This document shows, in pieces, positions 45,746 to 55,300 of a stretch of 64,000 nucleotides of DNA (its first letter is position 1; each line of letters begins with the position of its first letter). The stretch is from Pseudomonadota bacterium. GTDB taxonomy: Bacteria; Pseudomonadota; Gammaproteobacteria; Burkholderiales; Burkholderiaceae_C. The notes under the pieces were generated by a model. That model saw only the letters and a program-made list of their open reading frames with translations, was not told the origin of the DNA and searched no databases. The position numbers and the translations under genes were made by a program. Where the stretch lies: the NCBI GenBank assembly GCA_020161065.1, contig JAIUPH010000026.1, forward strand, positions 124,001-188,000, given 5' to 3'.

Positions 45746-46417
45746 TCACCCGAAGGCCAGCAGCCGCCCCTTGACCACCTTGGACGGCCAGCGCTGGAGC
45801 GGCGCGTCGCCCACCGCCACGCAGTCGCCGCTGGCCAGGTCGAACACCCAGCCGTGCTTGGGGCAGGTGAGGCGGCAGCCGTCCAGCGCGAGCGGCGGGA
45901 TGTCGGTGGTCTGGTGCGGGCAGCGGCTGTCGTAGACGCGCCATTGCCGCGCGCCGCGGTGCACGAAGACGGCGCGGCCATCGCCCAGCGCCAATCGCTG
46001 CGTACTGCCGGCCGGCACGCCCGGCGTGGTGGCCATCAGGTCGTGCCACTGCGGTGCCGGTGCCGGCAATGGTGCTGGCGCCGGCGCCGGCGATGGCACG
46101 GCCGCCGCCTCGGGCGCGAAGCCCGGCAGGTCCATCGCCAGCATCACGTCCACCGCCCACAGGATCTTCGTCAGCCCGAGGGTCGGGAACGCCATCAGCA
46201 GCGCGTCCAGCACCTCGGCCGGCGAGCAGCCTTCCTTCAGCGCGCGCTTGAGGTACTGGCGCAGGCCGCGCTCGGTCTGCGCGTGGACCTTGGTGATCAC
46301 GCTGATCAGGTTGCGCGTCTTCGGGTCGAGGTGCCGGCCGCAGTCCTTCAGGAACGCGAAGTAATGGCCCATCGCCTCGGGCCGGGCCTTCAGCAAGTAG
46401 CTCAACGCATCGCTCAT
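45746..46417 (-). CDS. Fusion of a carboxymuconolactone-decarboxylase-like domain and a Rieske domain
   Basis: A 223-aa fusion. The N-terminal half (about residues 1-95) has the CMD/AhpD helical pattern (HLDPKTRNLISVITKVHAQT), but the usual CxxC is missing. A Pro/Ala hinge (about 105-122) leads to a Rieske [2Fe-2S] domain with C166-P-H168 and C185-P-K-H188, 16 residues apart, all four ligands present. It may couple electron transfer to a small CMD-like scaffold. Substrate unknown. It is the last gene of a five-gene minus-strand run with yidB, tauE, a membrane gene and usp. Confidence 0.8.
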   Translation of the reverse strand: MSDALSYLLKARPEAMGHYFAFLKDCGRHLDPKTRNLISVITKVHAQTERGLRQYLKRALKEGCSPAEVLDALLMAFPTLGLTKILWAVDVMLAMDLPGFAPEAAAVPSPAPAPAPLPAPAPQWHDLMATTPGVPAGSTQRLALGDGRAVFVHRGARQWRVYDSRCPHQTTDIPPLALDGCRLTCPKHGWVFDLASGDCVAVGDAPLQRWPSKVVKGRLLAFG

Positions 46418-47331
46418 GACGGCCCCTCGTCCGACGGGTACGCCGGCCGATCCCCCGGGGGGATGCGGGCCGGCTTGGGAGCGGCCCGGCGCTCGGCCCG
46501 CGGAAGATCGGCTTCCGCGACCTGCACCAGCACCGGGCAGGTGGCCAGCCCCAGCACCTTCTGCGCCACGCCACCCAGCCAGGCGCGCTGCAGGCTTTCG
46601 GCGCGGTGGCGGCCGATCACGATCAGGTCGGCGCCGGCATCGGCCGCGGCCTGCAGCACGGCCTGGTGCGGGCGGCCGCTGAGCAGTTCGCCATCGGCCG
46701 CCACGCCGGCGACGTGCGCCTGCGCCACCGCGGTGGCCAGCACCGCCTTCGGGTCGCCGCCGCCGTCGGCCACGCAGACCACCAGCAGCGGCAGCGCCCA
46801 GGCCGCGGCCAGCGCGGCGGCCTGGGCCACGGCGGCGCCATCGGGCGCCAGCGGGTCCAGCGCCAGCAGCACGCGGCGCTGCCACGGGCGGGCGTCGCGC
46901 GGCACCACCAGCACGCTGCAGGGCGAGTGGGCGACGACCTTGGTGACCATCTCGCCGACCAGCAGGTTGGCCAGGAAGCTGCGCTGGCCGCGGCGGCGGA
47001 TGATCAGCAGGTCGTGCCGGCCCTCGGCCGCGGCGGCCACGATCTCGGCATAGGGCTCGGGGCCGCGGCGCACCGCCACCTGAAGCGCCACGCCGGCGGC
47101 CGCGGCCTGGGCCAGCAGGTCTTCGCGCCGCGCCGCGGCGGCGGCCTCGGCACGCGCCGCCCAGGCCGGCGCCACGGCCTCGAACTCGGGGTTGCTGGCC
47201 AGCGGCAGCACGGCGGCCAGCGGCAGCGCGGCGCGCTGCGCCAGCGTCAGCGCCAGGCCTTCGGCGCCGCGATCGAACTCGCCGTGCTCGGTGGCCAGCA
47301 GCCAGCGCGTGAAGACCGGCGGCGCCGTCAT
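46414..47331 (-). CDS. Tandem universal stress protein (UspA family)
   Basis: A 305-aa protein with two Usp domains. The first spans about residues 5-140 (ends SPCSVLVVPRDARP) and the second about 150-285 (LIVIGRHRAESLQRAWLGG, TCPVLVQVAEA). Usp proteins act in stress survival, often binding ATP. The nucleotide-binding pattern is only partly kept. Its stop overlaps the CMD-Rieske gene start. Its start overlaps the stop of the upstream membrane gene, indicating one tightly coupled operon. Confidence 0.87.
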   Translation of the reverse strand: MTAPPVFTRWLLATEHGEFDRGAEGLALTLAQRAALPLAAVLPLASNPEFEAVAPAWAARAEAAAAARREDLLAQAAAAGVALQVAVRRGPEPYAEIVAAAAEGRHDLLIIRRRGQRSFLANLLVGEMVTKVVAHSPCSVLVVPRDARPWQRRVLLALDPLAPDGAAVAQAAALAAAWALPLLVVCVADGGGDPKAVLATAVAQAHVAGVAADGELLSGRPHQAVLQAAADAGADLIVIGRHRAESLQRAWLGGVAQKVLGLATCPVLVQVAEADLPRAERRAAPKPARIPPGDRPAYPSDEGPS

Positions 47332-47777
47332 CCCGCGCCCCCGGTCAGCCAGCCCGAGGCGGCCAGCCCGATCACCGCCACCTGGGCCAGCACCAGCGCC
47401 GCGTAGACCCGGTCGCCACCCCTCAGATAACAAGGCAGCAGCGCAAACAGCGCCGGCAGCGAACAGCTGGCCAGCCAGGCGATGCCGGCCAGCGACAGCA
47501 TGTCGCCCTGCTGCAGCCGGCCCAGCCAACCCCAGCCGGTGGGCGAGCCCGACTGCCGCAGAAACTCCGCCAGCGGCAGCGACCACCACTCGGGCAGCCG
47601 CTGCAACGGCACGCCGGGCGCCAGCAGCCCGCTGCCGTAGGCGGCGAAGGCCAGCAGCGACAGCAGCAGCCCGGCGCGGGCGCCGCCCTCCAGCAGCCGG
47701 GCATAACGCCGTTGCTCAACGCTTTGTTCGACGCCTTGTTCGACGCCGGTTCCGGCGCCGTCGGCCGTGGTCGTCAT
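47328..47777 (-). CDS. Small integral membrane protein (possibly DUF1634 type)
   Basis: A 149-aa protein with about three transmembrane helices (GGARAGLLLSLLAFAAYGSG, LSLAGIAWLASCSLPALFAL, VYAALVLAQVAVIGLAASGW). It begins with a Val/Glu/Gln-rich tail (GTGVEQGVEQSVEQRRYARL). DUF1634 proteins commonly accompany TauE/SafE transporters, and the position directly after tauE supports that class, but motif-level proof is lacking. Overlaps both neighbours by 4 bp. Confidence 0.6.
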   Translation of the reverse strand: MTTTADGAGTGVEQGVEQSVEQRRYARLLEGGARAGLLLSLLAFAAYGSGLLAPGVPLQRLPEWWSLPLAEFLRQSGSPTGWGWLGRLQQGDMLSLAGIAWLASCSLPALFALLPCYLRGGDRVYAALVLAQVAVIGLAASGWLTGGAG

Positions 47778-48733
47778 GGCCACACCCCCAGTCCCTTGAG
47801 CAGCGCGCGCAGGCCGGCGAACAGCAGCACGACGATCACCAGGCGGCGGATCGCCGAGGCCTTGAGCAGGCCCAGCAGCCGCGCGCCGATGCGCGCGCCC
47901 AGCATCATGCCCACCACCGAGGGCACGGCGATCACCGGCAGCACCGCGCCCTTGTTGAGGTAGACCCAGGCCGCCGAAGAATCCACCAGCGACAGCACCA
48001 GCCCCGAGGTGCCGGCCGCCACCTTCAGCGGCGCGCCCATCAGCAGGTTGAGCGTGGGCACGTTGGCCCAGCCGGCGCCGATGCCGAACAGCCCGGCCAG
48101 CACGCCGATGCCCAGGAACAGCAGCAGGCCGGGCGCGGTGCGGTGCACCTGCCAGGCCACACGGCGGCCGGCCGCGCCGTCGACGAACACGCCGTGCAGC
48201 GCCAGCGCCTGCGACAGCCGGTCGGGCCGCTCGACCAGCGGAAACTCCGAGCGCCGCGCCAGCAGCATCAGCGCGACGATGGCCAGCACCACCACGCCCA
48301 GCATCACCTGCACGACGTTGGCCGGCAGCGCCAGCCCGAGCATGGCGCCGCCGATCGAACTGGCCGAGGCCAGCAGCGCCAGCGGCAGCGCCAGGCGCAG
48401 GCTGGCCAGCCCGCTGCGCAGCAGCAGCGGCCCGGCCGCCAGCGCGCTGGCCAGCGCCACCAGCAGCCCGGCGCCGCGCACGAAATCGAGGTGGAAGGGA
48501 AAGAAGCTGCCGACGATGGGCACGAACAGCGTGCCGCCGCCGATGCCGGCCGGCACCGCGACGATGCCCAGCAGGAAGCAGACGACGAACAGCGCCAGCG
48601 GCCAGATCCACCAGGACAGCCACCAGGCCGGCGCTGCCGCGGCGTCGGCGACGGTGGCCGCCCCGACGGCCTGCGCCGAGGCGCCGGCCAGCAGCAGCAC
48701 CAGGCCCGGCAGCGCGCGAGCGGCCGCCGGCAT
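47774..48733 (-). CDS. TauE/SafE-family anion exporter
   Basis: A 319-aa inner-membrane protein of the sulfite/sulfoacetate exporter family. The N-terminal half has the GIGGGTLFVPIV repeat motif and the C-terminal half has GIGAGWANVPTLNLLMG, the mirrored copy typical of this fold. About eight helices are present. The first segment resembles a signal peptide (GLVLLLAGASAQAVGA). Substrate (sulfite or another organic anion) cannot be fixed by sequence. It directly abuts yidB. Confidence 0.88.
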   Translation of the reverse strand: MPAAARALPGLVLLLAGASAQAVGAATVADAAAAPAWWLSWWIWPLALFVVCFLLGIVAVPAGIGGGTLFVPIVGSFFPFHLDFVRGAGLLVALASALAAGPLLLRSGLASLRLALPLALLASASSIGGAMLGLALPANVVQVMLGVVVLAIVALMLLARRSEFPLVERPDRLSQALALHGVFVDGAAGRRVAWQVHRTAPGLLLFLGIGVLAGLFGIGAGWANVPTLNLLMGAPLKVAAGTSGLVLSLVDSSAAWVYLNKGAVLPVIAVPSVVGMMLGARIGARLLGLLKASAIRRLVIVVLLFAGLRALLKGLGVWP

Positions 48734-49186
48734 TCAGCGGCGCAGCAGCGCGCCGAGCAGGTCGCCCGCGTTGCCCAGGCCGCCCGCCGGCGCCTGGCCG
48801 TGCGGCGTGAGGTGGTCGATGATCTGCGGCAGCACCTGCGACAACTGCCCCGCCGCATCGCCCGGCGACAGGCCGAGCTGGCGCGCCAGCGCGCCGATGA
48901 CGTCGCCGCCCAGCACCTCGTGCAACTGGTCGCCCGAGACAGGCTGGTTCTGGCCGGTGCCGATCCACGACTGCAGCACGTCGCCCAGGCCGCCGCGCTG
49001 GAAGCGCGCCGCCAGCCCGGCCAGGCCGCCGAGCGCGGAATCGTTGCCCAGCATCGACAGCACGGCGCCGAGCAGGTCGCCCTGGCCCTGGCCGCCAAGG
49101 CCGCCCAAGCCGGGCAGGCCCGAGCCGCCTTGCTGTCCCTGTTGCGCCTGGCCCAGCGCACCGATGACCGAATCCAGCAGACCCAT
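48734..49186 (-). CDS. yidB: YidB-family protein (DUF937)
   Basis: A 150-aa soluble protein. It starts MGLLDSVIGALGQAQQGQQG, followed by a Gly/Gln low-complexity stretch and a C-terminal DUF937 domain with VSGDQLHEVLGGDVIGALAR and LSPGDAAGQLSQVLPQIIDH. Function unknown in the family. It is first of the run ending with the CMD-Rieske gene and is 58 bp after rsmE. Confidence 0.85.
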   Translation of the reverse strand: MGLLDSVIGALGQAQQGQQGGSGLPGLGGLGGQGQGDLLGAVLSMLGNDSALGGLAGLAARFQRGGLGDVLQSWIGTGQNQPVSGDQLHEVLGGDVIGALARQLGLSPGDAAGQLSQVLPQIIDHLTPHGQAPAGGLGNAGDLLGALLRR

Positions 49187-49244
49187 GTTGGCTCCCTTGC
49201 GAGGTGAATGAGAGATCTGATTCTGGGCAGCGCTGGAGGGCCGG

Positions 49245-49991
49245 TCAAGCTGAGTTGCCAGGGCCGGCGGACTGCCACGCCAGCACCGCCAACGCCGCCA
49301 GCGGCGCGGTCTCGGCGCGCAGCACGCGCGGGCCGAGCTGCACGGGCTGGAAACCCGCCGCCAGCGCCGCGGCCTCCTCGGCCGGCGACAGGCCGCCTTC
49401 GGGGCCGCTCAGCAGCAGCGTGGGCGCCGCCGGCGTCGCGGCCGCCGGCAGCGGCTGCGCGCCCGCGGGGCTGAGCAGCCAGCGTCGCACCGATTCGGTT
49501 GTTAGCATCGGCAGCCACTCGGGCAGGCGCAGCGGCCGCGCGATGTTCGGCACGCGCGTGCGGCCGCTCTGCTCGGCGGCGGCCACGGCCTGGGCCTGCC
49601 AATGCTCGCGCTTGCGCTCGGCGCGCTCGCCTTCCAGGCGCAGCACCGAGCGCTCGCACAGCAGCGGCTGGATCGCCGCGGCGCCCAGTTCGGTGGCCTT
49701 CTCCACCAGCCAATCCATGCGCTCGTTGGCGGGCATGCCGACGGCCAGCGTCACGGCCTGCGGCAGTTCGCGCTCGATGGCTTCGTGCGCGCCGATGCGC
49801 AAGCGCACCTGCTGCCGGCCCATCGCCAGCACCTCGGCCTGCCATTCGCCGCCGCGGCCGTCGAACAGCCGCAGTTCGTCGCCCGGCTGCAGCCGCCGCA
49901 CCTGCACGTGACGCGCAGGGCCGGGGGGCAGTTCGAGCGTCAGGCCGGCCGCGAGCGGGGCGCCGGCGCCATCGACGAAGAGGCGAAGCAT
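49245..49991 (-). CDS. rsmE: 16S rRNA (uracil-1498-N3)-methyltransferase RsmE
   Basis: RsmE (248 aa) methylates U1498 of 16S rRNA. The N-terminal PUA-like part contains RHVQVRRLQPGDELRLFDGR. The SPOUT domain has MDWLVEKATELGAAAIQPLL, EQSGRTRVPNI, the knot loop LLLSGPEGGLSPAEEAAAL and LGPRVLRAETAPLAALAVL. All SPOUT landmarks are present. Start at the ATG (MLRLFVDGAG). A GACAAT lies 9 bp before it on the minus strand. Confidence 0.94.
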   Translation of the reverse strand: MLRLFVDGAGAPLAAGLTLELPPGPARHVQVRRLQPGDELRLFDGRGGEWQAEVLAMGRQQVRLRIGAHEAIERELPQAVTLAVGMPANERMDWLVEKATELGAAAIQPLLCERSVLRLEGERAERKREHWQAQAVAAAEQSGRTRVPNIARPLRLPEWLPMLTTESVRRWLLSPAGAQPLPAAATPAAPTLLLSGPEGGLSPAEEAAALAAGFQPVQLGPRVLRAETAPLAALAVLAWQSAGPGNSA

Positions 49992-50033
49992 GGGGCGGCG
50001 ATTGTCGGCCAGCGGCCGCGGTCGATGAAAAGC

Positions 50034-50059
50034 GCCAGATGACGAACTTGTCATCTGGC
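50034..50059. promoter_or_regulatory. Perfect 10-bp inverted repeat in the rsmE/DUF4148 divergent spacer
   Basis: GCCAGATGAC-GAACTT-GTCATCTGGC forms a perfect 10-bp dyad with a 6-bp spacer, in the 180-bp divergent promoter region. It could be an operator for a dimeric regulator. It has no T-run, so it is not a terminator. Confidence 0.55.
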
Positions 50060-50171
50060 TGTCCGCTGGCGAGCGTTTGCGCTTTTCAGAATTTCTTCCG
50101 TGGACAGCAAGTCCGCCGCCCACTGAAGCAACGAAACCTGAACCCCCCCCTTCTACCGAGAGGAACCGATC

Positions 50172-50522
50172 ATGAACCGCATCACCCGCATCGCCGCCAT
50201 CGCCCTGTCGTTCGCCGCCGCCGGTTCGGCCTTCGCCGACGACATCACGATCGACCCCGTGCAACACCAGTCGCTGAAGAGCCGCGCCCAGGTGCAGACC
50301 GAGCTGGCGCAGTTCCAGGCCGCCAAGGTCAACCCCTGGAGCACCAGCTACAACCTGTCGACCGGCTTCCAGCCGCAAGTCAGCCGCGCCGAAGTGCGCG
50401 CCGAAGTGAAGGCCGCGCTGGCCAGCGGTGAACTGCAGCGCCTGACCGGCGAGGACGAGCTGTCCCGCATGCACGCCACCCCCGCGGTGCGCACCACCAC
50501 CACCGTGGTTGCCGGCCGCTGA
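50172..50522 (+). CDS. DUF4148-family exported protein
   Basis: A 116-aa protein with signal peptide MNRITRIAAIALSFAAAGSA FA. The mature part has the SRAEVRAEVKAALASGELQR motif that defines DUF4148, abundant in Burkholderia relatives. A GAGAGGAA ribosome site precedes the ATG. Function unknown. It is monocistronic, preceded by the inverted repeat at 50034-50059 and followed by a hairpin. Confidence 0.88.
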   Translation: MNRITRIAAIALSFAAAGSAFADDITIDPVQHQSLKSRAQVQTELAQFQAAKVNPWSTSYNLSTGFQPQVSRAEVRAEVKAALASGELQRLTGEDELSRMHATPAVRTTTTVVAGR

Positions 50523-50542
50523 GTTTCGATGTCAGCCCGAAG

Positions 50543-50575
50543 CCCTGCCGCCGCCGCCCGCGGCGGGCGGCAGGG
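50543..50575. terminator. Convergent terminator hairpin between the DUF4148 gene and fadD
   Basis: CCCTGCCGCC (50543-50552) pairs with GGCGGCAGGG (50566-50575) across a 13-nt GC-rich loop. The T-run is poor, so it may be weak or factor dependent. Confidence 0.55.
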
Positions 50576-50577
50576 TG

Positions 50578-52245
50578 CTAACCCCGCAGTTCGCGGCGCA
50601 GGATCTTGCCCACCGGGGTCTTCGGCAGTTCGGTCCTGAACTCGATGATCTTCGGCCGCTTGTAGCCGGTGAGGTTGGCCTCGCAGAAGGCGCGGATGTC
50701 GGCCTCGGTGATCGCCGGGTCTTTCTTGACCACCACCACCTTGACCACTTCGCCGGCCTTGGCGTCGGGCACGCCGACCGCGGCGCATTCCAGCACGCCG
50801 GGCATCTGCGTGATCACGTCTTCCACCTCGTTCGGGTAGACGTTGAAGCCGCTGACCAGGATCATGTCCTTCTTGCGATCGACGATCTTGAAGTAGCCGC
50901 GCTCGTCGACCAGCCCCACGTCGCCGGTGCGGAAGAAGCCGTCGGCCGTCATCACCTTGGCCGTCTCGTCGGGGCGCTGCCAGTAGCCGGCCATCACCTG
51001 CGGGCCGCGGATGGCGATCTCGCCGGGCGTGCCCATCGGCACCTCGTTGCCGTCGTCGTCGAGCAGCCTCAGTTCGGTGTTGGGCATCGGCAGGCCGATG
51101 TTGCCGCTGTAGGCGGTGCTGTCCACCGGGTTGCAGGTGGCCGACGGGCTGGTCTCCGAAAGGCCGTAGCCTTCGCAGATCGGACAGCCGGTCTTCTCCA
51201 GCCACAGCTTGGCCGTCGCCTGCTGCACGGCCATGCCGCCGCCGACACTGATCTTCAGGTGGCTCCAGTCGACCTGGCCGAAGTCGGGGTGGTTGGCCAG
51301 CGCGTTGAACAGCGTGTTGACCGCCGGCAGACTGTGGAAGCGGTGCTGCGACAGCTCTTTGAGCATGGCCGCGAAATCGCGCGGATTGGGAATCAGGATG
51401 TTGGCGCCGCCCATGCGCATGCCCAGCATCATGTTCGTGGTGAAGCCGAAGATGTGGTACAGCGGCAGCGCGCAGATGGTCACGATCTGCTCGCCGGGCG
51501 GAATCTTCTTCAGCGCCGGCTGGTACCACGCTTCCGACTGCAGCACGTTGGCCACCAGGTTGCGATGCAGCAGCACTGCGCCCTTGCTGACGCCGGTGGT
51601 GCCGCCGGTGTACTGCAGCACCGCGATGTCGTCGGGCCCCACGTTGGGCGGCGTGTAGGGCTTGTTGCGGCCGCTGGCCAGCGCGTCGTTGAAGCGCAAG
51701 GCACCGGGCAGCCGCCAGGCCGGCACCATCTTCTTGACGTTGCGCACCACGTGGTTGACCAGCGTGCCCTTCAGGAAGCCCAGCATGTCGCCGAACGAGG
51801 CCACCACCACCTTCTTGCTTGGCACGGCGTCGATCACCTGCTGCAGCACGGCGGCGAAGGGCTCGAGGATGACGATGGCCTTGGCGCCCGAGTCCTTGAG
51901 CTGGTGCTCCAGCTCGCGCGGCGTGTACAGCGGGTTGACGTTGACCACCACCATGCCGGCGCGCAGCACGCCGGCCACCGCCACCGGGTACTGTGGCACG
52001 TTGAGCATCATCAAGGCCACGCGGTCGCCCGGCGCCAGGCCGATGGACTGCAGGTAGGCCGCGAAAGCGCGCGAGTGGTCATCGAGCCAGCCGAACGTGA
52101 AGGCCTTGCCCATGAACAGGTAGGCCTTCTGGTCGCGGTGCTTGCGAAAACTCTCCTCCAGCAAGGCCATCAACGACGGGTAGACGTCCGTCTTGACCTC
52201 GGCAGGAACGCCTGCCGGGTACTGCTTCAACCAGATCTTCTCCAT
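50578..52245 (-). CDS. fadD: Long-chain fatty-acid:CoA ligase FadD
   Basis: FadD (555 aa) activates fatty acids to acyl-CoA. ANL-family motifs are the P-loop YTGGTTGVSKG, EGYGLSETSP, the A8 region YFKIVDRKKDMILVSGFNVY (with the hinge Asp/Arg) and the C-terminal catalytic Lys in LPKTPVGKILRREL. A GGAG ribosome site lies before the ATG. It is divergent from the first BTAD regulator by 108 bp. Confidence 0.94.
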   Translation of the reverse strand: MEKIWLKQYPAGVPAEVKTDVYPSLMALLEESFRKHRDQKAYLFMGKAFTFGWLDDHSRAFAAYLQSIGLAPGDRVALMMLNVPQYPVAVAGVLRAGMVVVNVNPLYTPRELEHQLKDSGAKAIVILEPFAAVLQQVIDAVPSKKVVVASFGDMLGFLKGTLVNHVVRNVKKMVPAWRLPGALRFNDALASGRNKPYTPPNVGPDDIAVLQYTGGTTGVSKGAVLLHRNLVANVLQSEAWYQPALKKIPPGEQIVTICALPLYHIFGFTTNMMLGMRMGGANILIPNPRDFAAMLKELSQHRFHSLPAVNTLFNALANHPDFGQVDWSHLKISVGGGMAVQQATAKLWLEKTGCPICEGYGLSETSPSATCNPVDSTAYSGNIGLPMPNTELRLLDDDGNEVPMGTPGEIAIRGPQVMAGYWQRPDETAKVMTADGFFRTGDVGLVDERGYFKIVDRKKDMILVSGFNVYPNEVEDVITQMPGVLECAAVGVPDAKAGEVVKVVVVKKDPAITEADIRAFCEANLTGYKRPKIIEFRTELPKTPVGKILRRELRG

Positions 52246-52353
52246 TCAGCAGGGCTCCATCCGTTGCGGACCATTCTGACCGAGCGCTTGCGGCACCAGC
52301 ATCAGGGGATTCGATGAGCATCTCCGGCCCCTATGATTGCCCCGGGCGCCTCG

Positions 52354-55300
52354 ATGGACATTGAACAGACACAAGCCGTGCCGCACCGCCGCGGCCCTGC
52401 GATGGCATCGGGCCGCTGGCACGTGCGCCTGCTCGGCGGCTTGCAGTTGCAGGGCGCCGATCCGCGCCTGGGCCCGGTGCGTCTGCCCAGCCGCGCCTGC
52501 GGCGCCTTGCTGGCCCGGCTGGCGCTGTGGCCCGAGCGCGAACACGGCCGCGAGGAACTGATCGAGCTGCTGTGGCCCGGCGTCGATCTCGGCACCGGCC
52601 GCAACCGGCTGCGCCAGACCTTGTCGACGCTGAAGGCCTTGCTCGAACCGCCGGGCGCCGCCGCCGTGATCGTGGCCGACCGCCGCTCGCTGCGCGCCGC
52701 GCCGGGCGCGTTGAGCAGCGATGCCCAGCAGTTCGAACAACGCCTGCGCGCCGGCCAGCCGCAGGCCGCCGCAGCGCTGTACGGCGGCGAACTGCTGCCC
52801 GGCTTCTTCGACGAGTGGATCTGCGACGAGCGCCGGCGCCTGTGCGGCCTGGCCGAGCGGCTGCACGATCGCCTGCAGGGCGGCGGCGGCCATGGTCATG
52901 TCGATGGCGATGGTGGTGACGCAGCCTCGGCCCGCGCCGCCAGCACCACGACGGCGCCAGACGCCCCGCTGCATGCGCCGCACGCGACACACGCGACACA
53001 CGCGACACACGCGCCGCACGCGCCGCCCGCGGCGACGCCGGCGCCGGCATTGTCGCGCCACGCGCTGCCGACCTACCTGACGCGTTACTTCGGCATCGAG
53101 GCGCGCGCCGCGCGGCTGCGCGGGCAGGTCTCGGCGCACCGCCTGGTCACGCTGGTCGGCCCCGGCGGCATCGGCAAGACGCGGCTGGCGGTGGAACTGG
53201 CGCAGGCGCTGCGCGACACGCCCGACCTCGCCGGCGACGACGGCGAGCACCCGCGCTTCGACCTCGTGGCCTTCGTCGCGCTGGCCGGCTGCGACCACGT
53301 CGACACCATGCTCGACGCGCTGGGCCGCGCCTTCGGCCTGGGCGGCGCCAGCGCCGACCTCGGCGAGCGGCTGGCCACAGCGCTGGCCGGCCAGCGCGCG
53401 CTGCTGGTGCTGGACAACCTGGAGCAGTTGCTGCCCGCGGCGGCGAGCGTCGTCGCCGCGCTGCTGCAGCGGCTGCCGGCGCTGCACGTGCTGGCCACCT
53501 CGCGCCGCGTGCTGGCCATCGATGGCGAGCGCGAAGTCGCGCTGGCCCCGCTGCCGCTGCCCGCCGCCGACGCCGACCTCGCCGGCCAGGCCTTCAACCC
53601 CGCGGTGGCGATGTTCATCGACCGCGCCCGCGCGGTGCGTGCCGACTTCCACCTCAACCCGCGCAACGCCGATGCCGTGGTGGCGCTGGTGCGGCTGCTG
53701 GGCGGCGCGCCGCTGGCCATCGAACTGGCGGCCGCGCGGCTGCGCAGCGTGCCGCTGGCCGAGATGCTGCAGCGCCTGGACGGCCGCGCCGACGGCCGCT
53801 TCAACGGCGCCCCCGGCGCCGGGCTGGCGCTACTGGCGCGCGCCGGGCCGCGCGGCGGGCTGGACGCGCGCCACGCGGCGATGGCCGAGGTCATCGCCTG
53901 GAGCTGGAAGCTGCTGCCGCCGGCGCTGCAGCACACGCTGGCGGCGATGACGGTGTTCGTCGGCGGCTTCACCGCCGAGGCCGCCGCCGCGGTGCTGGGC
54001 ACTGACGTGGCGCTGCAGCTCGACGAGGCGGTGCAGCACTCGCTGCTGACCGGCGAATGGCAGCTTGGGCAAGGCACCCCAGGTGCGCAGGGCGGGCCGG
54101 GCGGGCCGGGCGGGCCGGACGCGCCCGACCGCCCAAGCGACGACACCCTGCGCTTTCGCTTCACCGAGCCGGTGCGCGAGTTCGCGCTCGCCTGGCTGCT
54201 GCAGCAGCAGCCGGCCGCCGAGGTGGCGCGGTTGCGCCGCGCCCACCGCGACTGGTGGCCGCGCTGGATGGCGGCGCTGGGCCCCACCGTGCCGCTGGCC
54301 GCCTTCCGCGCCGAGGGGCCCAACCTGGTGGCGGCGCTGGCCAGCGCCGAGGCCGACGGCGAGCCCGAAGCCGGCGTGCGCCTGGCGCTGGCGCTGCGCA
54401 GCGGCCTGGCCGTCGTGCCGCTGGCCGGCAGCGGCATCGACACCTTGCAGCGCCTGCTCGCGCGGGTCGACGACGCCGCGCTGCGCAGCGCGGGCTTGAG
54501 CCTGCTGGCGGTGCAGGAATACGAAGCCGGCCTGCGCGAACGCGCCGAGCAGCATGCGCAGCAGGCGCTGGACGCGGCGCCGCCGCGCTCGGCCCCACGC
54601 GCCAGCGCGCTGCAGATGCTGGCGCGGCTGCGCTGGACGGCCCACAACGACCGCGACGGCGCCTGCCGGCTGCTCGACGAAGCCGAGCCGCTGGCCGAAA
54701 GCCTGGGCGAGCACGCGCTGCTGGGCACGCTGCTGGCCCAGCGCGCCTACATCGATTGCCTGTCGCGTGGCCGCGCGGCCGAGGCCGGGCGCCTGTTCGA
54801 GCGCCAGCGGGCGCTGCTGCAGACGCTGGGCAACCGCCACGACTGCAACGCCGCGCTCTACCACCGCGTCAACCTCGACTACCAGCTCGACCGCTACGCC
54901 GAGTGCCTGGCCGGCGCCCGCGACCTGGCCGACCGCGCCCGCGCCGAGCAGGACTGGGCCTTGCTCAGCAAGGCCGACAACGTGCTGGGCGGCGCCTACG
55001 CCGAGGTGCGCCAGTGGCGGCACGCACTGCCGTGCTTCCTGGAGGCGGCCGAGGTCGCCTGGGCCGACGGCGCCCACTTCGCCTGGGCCTATGCGGTGTG
55101 GAACGTGCCGACCTCGCTGCTGCGCTGCGGCCAGGCCGAGGCCGCGGCGCGCCTGATGGCCTTTGCCGCCCGCCACTGGAGCAGCCGCTACGGCGAACTG
55201 AGCGCCTCCGACCTGCGCGCCCAGCAGCGCCTGGAACGCCTGGCGCGCCACCTGCTGGGCGCCGGCCGCGCGGCCGAGGCAGCGGCGCAAGGCCGCGCGC

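Noticed and set aside
50054-50075. A sigma-54-like TGGC...GC pattern upstream of the DUF4148 gene
   Set aside because: The GG-to-GC spacing or base matches are off from the consensus TGGCAC-N5-TTGC, and no enhancer-dependent context is seen.
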